DNA of 6,363 bases from CAMYLR01 sp039588915 (lineage in GTDB: Bacteria; Gemmatimonadota; Gemmatimonadetes; JACCXV01; JAHWKZ01). Below the pieces are notes generated by a model. That model saw nothing but the letters and a program-made list of their open reading frames with translations, was not told where the DNA came from and ran no database searches. The stretch lies in assembly GCA_039588915.1 (NCBI GenBank), contig JBDGYV010000083.1:1-6363 (forward strand), given 5' to 3'. Below, in pieces: positions 1 to 5,481 of this stretch (positions are counted from its first letter, which is position 1; the number at the start of each line of letters is the position of its first letter). The position numbers were made by a program, and so were the translations under genes.

Positions 1-1095
1 ATCTACTGGCAGCAGGATCCCTCGCATCCTTCGGACATCATCCCCGCGGCCATCGCGTGTGGGGAGCGTGCCCGGGGGAACGGGAAGGACCTCATCCTCG
101 GTATCATCCTGGGTCACGAGTTCGAGATGCGCCTGTGTGAAGCCGCATTTCCCGGCATCCGTGAGCGGGGGTGGCACCACGCAACATTGACCGCTTTCGC
201 CTCGCCCATCGTCGCCGGCCGGGCACTGGGTCTGTCTTGGGAAGAGATCCAGCACGCCATTGGCATCTCCGCTTCGCGTCACGCGACGTTGGGAGCCGTC
301 ACCGCCGGCAAGCTCACGATGATGAAGAACACAGTGGATCCCATGGCGACCCAGAGTGGTGTCCTGGCCGCGTTGCTGGCCGAGAAGGGGTACACGGGGC
401 CGGAACACGTAATCGATGGGAAGGAAGGGTTGGCCCACTGCTACGGACCGGAATGGAAGCTCGAGGTGCTGACTGATGGCCTGGGAGAATCGTGGAGGAT
501 CGAGCGCTGCGGCATGAAGGCGTTCCCCACGGAGGCGCTCACCCATGCGCCGATCTCTGCCGTGTTGGACATCGTGATCGAGAACGATCTCGCACCCGAC
601 CAGATCAAGAGGGTGCACATCCAGTCGCTGGCTCGCGCGGCGGACATCCTGGCCGATCCGAGCAAATACGATCCACGTTCGAAGGAAACCGCGGACCACA
701 GCCTGCCGTATGTCATCGCGGCGGCGATTGTGGATCGGCAGGTCACCCCGGCGCAGTTCGAGCAAGAGAAGATCATGGACGATCAGATCAGGGCCCAGCT
801 GAACAAGATCGAGGTGGTGGCAGATCCGGAAATCGAAGCGGTCTTCCCCGAACTCCAACGGGTCATCGTGAGTATCGAGACCGAGGGTGGCCGTGAGCTG
901 ACCAAGTCGCTGGACTATCCAAAGGGTGATCCTCGCAACCCGCTCAGCGACACCGAAGTCGAAGAGAAATTCGACGCGCTGGCATCGCCAGTACTGTCGG
1001 ATGGTGGACGGACGCGTCTGAAGGACGCGGTCTGGGGACTGGAGGACGTCGGATCGATCAGCGAGGTGATGAAGCTCTGCGTTGCCGACTCCTGA
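1..1095 (+). CDS. MmgE/PrpD-family dehydratase (2-methylcitrate/citrate dehydratase type), 5' end missing
   Basis: The reading frame is open from base 1 to the TGA at 1093-1095, giving 364 residues. Family members are usually about 450-480 residues, so roughly 100 N-terminal residues lie upstream of the window. The internal ATG at 127 is not the true start: the 42 codons before it already carry family sequence, including DPSHPSDIIPAA with a conserved His (codon 25-27) at the place of active-site His103 of cis-aconitate decarboxylase. Other hallmarks are GWHHATLTAF, the lysine region GKLTMMKN (like MWKG in MmgE/PrpD) and KETADHSLPYV, whose His (codon 697-699) matches the second family active-site His. 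Characterised members dehydrate 2-methylcitrate or citrate; others decarboxylate cis-aconitate or act on different acids. The ETADHS motif favours the MmgE/PrpD dehydratase branch. Lying directly before an aconitase-like hydratase, it could make the alkene that enzyme hydrates. Family is secure; exact substrate is not. Confidence 0.9.
   Translation: MYWQQDPSHPSDIIPAAIACGERARGNGKDLILGIILGHEFEMRLCEAAFPGIRERGWHHATLTAFASPIVAGRALGLSWEEIQHAIGISASRHATLGAVTAGKLTMMKNTVDPMATQSGVLAALLAEKGYTGPEHVIDGKEGLAHCYGPEWKLEVLTDGLGESWRIERCGMKAFPTEALTHAPISAVLDIVIENDLAPDQIKRVHIQSLARAADILADPSKYDPRSKETADHSLPYVIAAAIVDRQVTPAQFEQEKIMDDQIRAQLNKIEVVADPEIEAVFPELQRVIVSIETEGGRELTKSLDYPKGDPRNPLSDTEVEEKFDALASPVLSDGGRTRLKDAVWGLEDVGSISEVMKLCVADS
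1063..1069 (+). promoter_or_regulatory. Possible ribosome binding site for the alternative TTG start at 1082
   Basis: GAGGTGA lies 12 bases before a TTG that is in frame with the aconitase-like gene and overlaps the end of the dehydratase gene. It is the only purine-rich Shine-Dalgarno candidate near this junction, because the 22-base gap itself is filled by the heptamer repeat. The spacing is long and TTG is a weak start, so the ATG at 1118, perhaps reached by coupling from the upstream gene, is still preferred. Confidence 0.3.
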
Positions 1096-1117
1096 CAACG
1101 GACAACTGACGACTGAC
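1087..1117. repeat. Heptamer tandem repeat (consensus GACAACT) across a gene junction
   Basis: Four consecutive 7-base units start at 1087, 1094, 1101 and 1108 (GACTCCT, GACAACG, GACAACT, GACGACT). A fifth GAC at 1115-1117 runs straight into the ATG of the next gene. All units begin with GAC, and the central ones differ by one or two bases. The stop codon of the upstream dehydratase (TGA 1093-1095) is formed at the boundary of units one and two; further TGA triplets at 1107 and 1114 are formed the same way. The array fills the whole 22-base gap and leaves no clear Shine-Dalgarno sequence for the ATG at 1118. Its function is unknown. Confidence 0.75.
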
Positions 1118-3061
1118 ATGTCCCAGACCGTCGTTGAAAAGATCGCCCAACTCCATATGACCGCCGGGCCCGACCGGTCCCTTCGCACTGGCGACGTTAT
1201 CTCACTGGCACCGCGGCACGTCATGACGCACGACAACACTGCGCCGGTGATGAAGAAGTTCGCGTCGATCGGGGCCAGCAAGATCCACAATCCCAAGCAG
1301 CCGGTCTTCACGCTGGATCACGACATCCAGAACACGTCGGATACGAACCTCGCCAAGTACCGTGACATCGAGGCGTTCGCTAAGGAAAAGGGCGTAGACT
1401 TCTATCCGGCGGGGGCGGGCATCGGGCACCAGATAATGGTCTCGATGGGATACGTGGTCCCGGGCTCGCTGGTGGTCGCGTCGGACTCGCACTCCAACAT
1501 GTACGGGGCGCTCGGTGCGTTGGGGACGCCGGTTGTGCGAACGGACGCCGCCGCCATCTGGGCCACCGGGGAGTTCTGGTGGCAGATCCCGCGAACAGTG
1601 CAGGTTGTGTTGGATGGAAAGCTCCGTGAAGGTGTGACCGGCAAGGACGTCATCATCACGCTCTGCGGACTCTACGACCAAGACGAAGTGTTGAACGCGG
1701 CGGTGGAGTTCGTCGGTTCGGGCGTGCCGAGCCTGTCGATGGACGGGCGCATGTCCATCTCGAACATGACCACCGAATGGGGTGCGTTGGTCGGGTTGTT
1801 CCCGGCGGATGCTGTCACCATCCGATACCTCGGGCGCCGCAAGGCGATCTTAGATGCTCTCGGAGTTATCCGATTCACGGACGAGGATCTGGAGCGGTGG
1901 GAAGCCGAACCGTTGGCTTCCGATACAAACGCCAGTTTTGCGGCAACGATCGAGTTGGACCTGGGTGATGTGAGCCCCCACGTGTCCGGGCCCGACTCCG
2001 TGAAGGTCATGCGGCCGGTCAGCGAAATGGAAAAGGACCGGATCGTGATCCAGAAAGCCTATCTCGTTTCGTGCGTGAACAGCCGACTGGAAGATCTCGA
2101 GGCGGCTGCCCGGGTGACCCGCGGGAAGAAGGTGGCCGCTGGGGTGGAGTTCTACGTGTCCGCGGCGAGCAAGGAAGTTCAGCAGGACGCTGAGGCGTCC
2201 AAAGCGTGGAGCGCGCTGTTGGCCGCTGGCGCGAAGCCGTTGCCTCCTGGTTGTGGTCCGTGCATCGGGCTCGGTGCGGGGTTGCTCGAGCCGGGTGAAG
2301 TCGGCATCTCTGCGACCAACCGCAACTTCAAGGGGCGCATGGGATCGCGGGACGCTCAGTGCTACTTGGCGAGTCCGGAAGTGGTCGCAGCATCGGCCTT
2401 GGCGGGCCATGTTGCCGGGCCTGCACGCGTCGATGACCGGCTGCTCGAGCGGCGCTTCACCGAACGCGCCGCCGCGCCGGAACCCGATGAGGTGGTCGCC
2501 ATTCAGAGTGGCTTCCCGGAGAAGGTCGTGGGGCGGCTGGTGTTCGTTCCGCAAGACAACCTCAATACCGATGGCATCTACGGGAAGGACTACACGTACC
2601 GCGAAGGCATGACGCCGGACGAGATGGCTCGTGTCGTGATGGAAAACTACGACCCCGGGTTCGCTGCGCGCACGAAGGAGGGCGACGTGTTGGTGGGCGG
2701 CTCGAACTTCGGAACAGGGTCGTCACGAGAGCAGGCGGCAACATCGCTGCAGGCGAAGGGCATTCCGATGATTATCGCCGCGAGCTTTTCGCAGACGTAT
2801 CTGCGCAACGCCTACAACAATGGATATCCCTGTATCGCCTGTCCCGCGCTAGTGAACCGCTTGAAGGAGTACCTGGATTTCGAAGTGGCACAAGGTCAAC
2901 GAACGATCATTCCTGGCGACGAGATCGACATCGATTTCGTCCGCAGCAAGGTGAGCTTTCGCGGGGAGTCGTTCGGTTTTGCAGCATTGGGAGCGGTGCC
3001 GCAGTCGCTTGTCGTGGCTGGGGGCGTCGAGAATCAGGTCCGGGAGCGGCTTGGGAGGTAA
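1118..3061 (+). CDS. Aconitase-family [4Fe-4S] hydratase, homoaconitase (Lys4)-like
   Basis: This complete 647-residue protein should interconvert a citrate-type acid, its aconitate and the isocitrate form through a [4Fe-4S] cluster in the cytoplasm. The cluster ligands are Cys319 (SCVNSR), Cys379 and Cys382 (GCGPC). Substrate-site motifs include HVMTHDNT (34-41), DHD (68-70), GIGHQIM (101-107), SDSHSNMYG (122-130), NRNFKGRMGS (401-410) and, in the C-terminal swivel domain, GTGSSREQ (532-539). Domain order is the three cluster domains followed by the swivel domain (about 465-640), as in AcnA and homoaconitase and unlike AcnB. Compared from memory with fungal homoaconitase Lys4, many blocks are nearly the same, such as NMTTEWGAL (216-224), GLLEPGEVGISATNRNFKG, DNLNTDGIYG and MENYDPGF. 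Plain aconitase remains possible because the families share these folds. The start at ATG 1118 suits the family N-terminus (TVVEKIAQ) but has no clear ribosome site. A TTG at 1082 would add 12 residues read from the heptamer repeat, with GAGGTGA 12 bases upstream of it. Confidence 0.9.
   Translation: MSQTVVEKIAQLHMTAGPDRSLRTGDVISLAPRHVMTHDNTAPVMKKFASIGASKIHNPKQPVFTLDHDIQNTSDTNLAKYRDIEAFAKEKGVDFYPAGAGIGHQIMVSMGYVVPGSLVVASDSHSNMYGALGALGTPVVRTDAAAIWATGEFWWQIPRTVQVVLDGKLREGVTGKDVIITLCGLYDQDEVLNAAVEFVGSGVPSLSMDGRMSISNMTTEWGALVGLFPADAVTIRYLGRRKAILDALGVIRFTDEDLERWEAEPLASDTNASFAATIELDLGDVSPHVSGPDSVKVMRPVSEMEKDRIVIQKAYLVSCVNSRLEDLEAAARVTRGKKVAAGVEFYVSAASKEVQQDAEASKAWSALLAAGAKPLPPGCGPCIGLGAGLLEPGEVGISATNRNFKGRMGSRDAQCYLASPEVVAASALAGHVAGPARVDDRLLERRFTERAAAPEPDEVVAIQSGFPEKVVGRLVFVPQDNLNTDGIYGKDYTYREGMTPDEMARVVMENYDPGFAARTKEGDVLVGGSNFGTGSSREQAATSLQAKGIPMIIAASFSQTYLRNAYNNGYPCIACPALVNRLKEYLDFEVAQGQRTIIPGDEIDIDFVRSKVSFRGESFGFAALGAVPQSLVVAGGVENQVRERLGR
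3053..3058 (+). promoter_or_regulatory. Ribosome binding site for the dehydrogenase gene
   Basis: GGGAGG sits 9 bases before the ATG at 3068 and inside the last codons of the aconitase-like gene, whose TAA is at 3059-3061. This is the clearest Shine-Dalgarno sequence in the window and fixes the start of the dehydrogenase. It also implies translational coupling across the 6-base gap. Confidence 0.75.
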
Positions 3062-3067
3062 CTGAAG

Positions 3068-4255
3068 ATGGCGAAACACACAGTAGTCACCATGCCCGGG
3101 GACGGGATCGGTCAGACGGTTCTCCCCGAGTCATTGCGGGTGTTGGATGCAGTGGGGTTTGATGCGGAATACGTCCAGGCGGACATCGGCTGGAAGTTCT
3201 GGGTCAACGAGGGCAACCCGTTGCCCGACCGGACGATCGATCTTCTGCGAGAGCACAAGCTGGGGCTCTTTGGTGCGATTACCTCCAAGCCCAAACCGCA
3301 GGCGAAGAAGGAGCTCAAGGCCGAGTTACACGATAAGGGTTACGAGTACTTCAGCCCGATCGTCAGCATGCGGCAGCTGTTCAACCTCGACATCTGCATT
3401 CGCCCGTGTCGTTCGTTTCCCGGCAATCCGCTCAACTTCGTGAGGCAGCGGGCAGGTGGCGGGCTCGATGAGCCTAGGGTCGACGCGGTCATCTTCCGCC
3501 AGAACACCGAAGGCCTCTACTGTGGCATCGAGTGGACGAACCCGCCGCAGGCAGTACGCAACGCCATCGGCTTGCATCCGAAGCACAAGGCGTTTGCCAA
3601 CGTACCCAACGAGGACATCGCCATCTCAATGAGGCTGTTCACCCTCAACGCCTGCCGCAGGATCGTGCGGGCCGCGTTCGAGCATGCACAGAAGCACCGC
3701 TACCGGTCCGTAACGATCTGCGAAAAGCCGAACGTTTTGCGTGAGACCTCCGGAATGATGGAAGAGGTAGGTCGGGAGGTGCGGCAAGACTTCTCCGGCA
3801 TCGAGTTGTGGTCCACCAACATCGACGCGCAGATGATGTGGATGACGAAGAGTCCCGAGGACTACGGCGTCATCGTAGCCGGCAACATGTTTGGAGACAT
3901 CATATCGGACGCGTACGCAGGGCTCGTGGGTGGTCTCGGCTTCGCGTGCTCGGGCAACATCGGTGATGACGTGGCCGTGTTCGAGCCGACACACGGATCG
4001 GCACCCAAGTACCAAGAGCTCGATCCGTCGATCGTCAACCCGATCGCGATGGTGCTCAGCGCCGCGATGATGTTGGATCACATCGGAGAGGGTGAGGCAG
4101 CCACCCGCGTTCGGAACGCCGTCGCGACCATAGTAAAGGAAGGCAAGGTTCGGACGTACGACATGCAGCGGTTGGCCGGCGGTCCCAACGTCATCGAGCA
4201 GGGAGCCGCATCGACCACTCAGCTCACGGATGCGATCATAGCCGCACTCGGGTGA
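3068..4255 (+). CDS. Isocitrate/isopropylmalate dehydrogenase-family enzyme, probably NADP-dependent isocitrate dehydrogenase-like
   Basis: This 395-residue decarboxylating dehydrogenase should oxidise isocitrate or a homologue to a 2-oxo acid plus CO2. The N-terminal strand carries MPGDGIGQ (9-16). By alignment from memory to E. coli Icd, the catalytic and substrate residues are present: Arg102, Arg112, Arg144, Tyr151 (NTEGLYCGIEW), Lys220 (EKPN), Asp253 and the metal ligands Asp277 and Asp281 (NMFGDIISD). The cofactor loop reads EPTHGSAPKY, so Lys314, Tyr315, Val323, Tyr364 and Arg368 match the NADP-specifying set of E. coli Icd rather than the Asp of NAD-dependent isopropylmalate dehydrogenase. 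Ser96 matches the substrate-binding, phosphorylatable Ser113, but Ile98 replaces Asn115. About 15 extra residues (around 74-94, rich in Lys and Glu) precede this loop. The usual RENTEG is RQNTEG here. It starts 6 bases after the aconitase-like gene and probably acts on that enzyme's product. The family is clear; isocitrate itself is only the most likely substrate. Confidence 0.87.
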   Translation: MAKHTVVTMPGDGIGQTVLPESLRVLDAVGFDAEYVQADIGWKFWVNEGNPLPDRTIDLLREHKLGLFGAITSKPKPQAKKELKAELHDKGYEYFSPIVSMRQLFNLDICIRPCRSFPGNPLNFVRQRAGGGLDEPRVDAVIFRQNTEGLYCGIEWTNPPQAVRNAIGLHPKHKAFANVPNEDIAISMRLFTLNACRRIVRAAFEHAQKHRYRSVTICEKPNVLRETSGMMEEVGREVRQDFSGIELWSTNIDAQMMWMTKSPEDYGVIVAGNMFGDIISDAYAGLVGGLGFACSGNIGDDVAVFEPTHGSAPKYQELDPSIVNPIAMVLSAAMMLDHIGEGEAATRVRNAVATIVKEGKVRTYDMQRLAGGPNVIEQGAASTTQLTDAIIAALG

Positions 4256-4259
4256 GGAG
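4254..4259 (+). promoter_or_regulatory. Ribosome binding site deciding the citDE start
   Basis: GAGGAG ends 7 bases before the ATG at 4267 and overlaps the TGA stop (4253-4255) of the dehydrogenase gene. It supports ATG 4267 over the in-frame GTG at 4252, which would overlap the stop and place this site inside its own coding sequence. Confidence 0.7.
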
Positions 4260-4266
4260 CCATTCC

Positions 4267-5481
4267 ATGACGGCGCGAGGTGAGGCCGGACGTGTAGGAG
4301 AAGACGTACGATCCGATCTACACGTCTCGGTTGCGATCAGAAAGACCGGGGGTAGAGAAGTAGACGTTTCGTCCAAGGTCAGCGCGTACTATGGGCGCTC
4401 GATCGATCGAGTGACCAAGCGCATGCTGGATGCTTTTGGGGTCGAGCACGCGCAGGTCGTGTTGGATGACAAAGGAGCTCTGCCTTTCGTCATCGCCGGC
4501 CGCGTCGAGACAGCTCTACGTCGCGCCGGCGTGGAGAATAAGAGTGACTCGCGTCCGGAGCGGACCGTCGAGTTGACCGATGCGACGGAGCGCGAACGAT
4601 TGCGACGCTCGCGCCTCTACCTTCCCGGCAACCAGCCAAAACTGTTCGTCAACGCGGGGCTCCATCATCCCGATGCGGTAATTCTCGACTTGGAAGACTC
4701 CGTTCACGCAGACGAGAAGGATGCTGCGCGTGTCATCGTTCGCAATGCGCTGCGTTGCGTCGATTTCTACGGTGCGGAGCGAATGGTGCGGATCAATCAG
4801 TTGCCGCTGGGGCTGGAGGATCTGGACGCTGTGGTCCCAGAGTCGCCGCACCTGATTCTGATTCCCAAGGCGGAGCACGCCGACCAGGTGAGTCGTGTGC
4901 ACGAACGCGTGCTCGAGATCCAGAAACGAGCTGATATCGATCGGCCGATCTGGCTGATGCCGATTCTCGAGTCGGCGCTGGGCGTGGAGCATGCGTTCGA
5001 GATCGCCACTGCTGCCGACACCGTCGTTGCGCTCACCATCGGTCTGGAGGACTACACCGCGGATCTCGGTGTCGTGAAGACTCCTGAGGGTAACGAGTCA
5101 ATCTACGCGCGGTTGCGCGTGGTCAACGCGGCAAAGGCTGCGGGTATCCAGGCGATCGATTCGGTCTATGGTGACGTCGGTGATGTGGAAGGCCTCAGGG
5201 TGTGGGCCGAGCGCTCCCGAGGCATGGGGTTCGAGGGGATGGGCTGCATTCACCCGCGCCAGATCGAGCCGATCCACGAGGCGTTTGCACCCAGCCAGGT
5301 GGAGTTGGATAAAGCGCTCAAGGTCGTTGCGGCTTTCGAGGATGCGGAGGCGAAAGGGCTAGGGGTCGTAAGTCTCGGAACAAAGATGATCGACGCCCCG
5401 GTCGTCAAACGAGCGTTGCGTCTCGTTGACCAGGCCAAACGAGCGGGGTTGATCCCGGAGAACGGGGGATCCAATGGGTAG
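4267..5481 (+). CDS. citDE: Citrate lyase acyl carrier protein-beta subunit fusion (CitD-CitE)
   Basis: This 404-residue protein joins two subunits of citrate lyase that are normally separate. Residues about 6-88 are CitD-like, the acyl carrier protein bearing the phosphoribosyl-dephospho-CoA arm; the best blocks are the region around Ser16 and VVLDDKGAL (64-72), matching the VDDKGAL block of E. coli CitD. Residues 89-112 are a charged linker. Residues 113-396 are a full-length CitE, which cleaves citryl-ACP to acetyl-ACP and oxaloacetate: RLYLPGN (116-122), DAVILDLEDSV (136-146), Arg175 (VRINQ), Lys201 (IPKAE), metal-site candidates Glu235 (PILES) and Asp262 (GLEDY), and the C-terminal GLGVVSLGTKM (364-374), as in E. 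coli CitE. The full C-terminus argues against a shorter CitE-like CoA-ester lyase. The CitD attachment motif is unusual (RSD rather than ESGD or ESSD). The gene follows the dehydrogenase by 11 bases and overlaps citF by 8. ATG 4267 is chosen for its ribosome site. Confidence 0.88.
   Translation: MTARGEAGRVGEDVRSDLHVSVAIRKTGGREVDVSSKVSAYYGRSIDRVTKRMLDAFGVEHAQVVLDDKGALPFVIAGRVETALRRAGVENKSDSRPERTVELTDATERERLRRSRLYLPGNQPKLFVNAGLHHPDAVILDLEDSVHADEKDAARVIVRNALRCVDFYGAERMVRINQLPLGLEDLDAVVPESPHLILIPKAEHADQVSRVHERVLEIQKRADIDRPIWLMPILESALGVEHAFEIATAADTVVALTIGLEDYTADLGVVKTPEGNESIYARLRVVNAAKAAGIQAIDSVYGDVGDVEGLRVWAERSRGMGFEGMGCIHPRQIEPIHEAFAPSQVELDKALKVVAAFEDAEAKGLGVVSLGTKMIDAPVVKRALRLVDQAKRAGLIPENGGSNG
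4312..4314 (+). other. Candidate prosthetic-group attachment serine codon (Ser16) in the CitD domain
   Basis: TCC codes for the serine in VRSDLHVSV. In E. coli and Klebsiella CitD, the modified Ser14 stands two residues before the conserved Asp (ESGD, ESSD). Here the serine stands directly before the Asp, so either one residue has been lost from the motif or the canonical position is occupied by Arg15. Ser16 is the best candidate; Ser21 is another nearby serine. Confidence 0.4.
5464..5469 (+). promoter_or_regulatory. Tentative ribosome binding site for citF
   Basis: GGGGGA lies 4 bases before the ATG at 5474, and GGAG at 5457-5460 lies 13 bases before it. Both are inside the end of citDE and neither spacing is ideal. 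With the 8-base overlap (ATG 5474, TAG 5479-5481), re-initiation by coupled ribosomes is likely. In-frame GTG codons at 5495 and 5519 are weaker alternatives. Confidence 0.4.

Noticed and set aside
127..129. ATG as the start of the dehydratase gene
   Set aside because: The frame is open upstream to base 1, and those codons carry the conserved DPSHPSD segment, so the true start is before the window.
1850..2554. Open frame of 234 codons on the minus strand
   Set aside because: It lies wholly inside the aconitase-like gene, which has clear family motifs in this stretch. The minus-strand translation is rich in Arg, His and Pro with no recognisable motif, typical of an antisense shadow in GC-rich DNA.
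3626..4081. Open frame of 151 codons on the minus strand
   Set aside because: It is antisense to the catalytic core and cofactor loop of the dehydrogenase and shows no family motif or ribosome site that I could see.
4252..4254. GTG as the start of the citDE gene
   Set aside because: It overlaps the previous stop codon, and a good GAGGAG site lies at the right distance for ATG 4267; the five extra residues match nothing in CitD.
4398..4411. Perfect 14-base palindrome CTCGATCGATCGAG
   Set aside because: It sits inside the CitD coding region and encodes conserved-looking sequence (RSIDR). GATC and CGATCG words are common throughout the window, so a regulatory role is not supported.
4516..4992. 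Open frame of 158 codons on the minus strand
   Set aside because: It is antisense to the CitE domain; the conserved CitE motifs on the plus strand explain the region.
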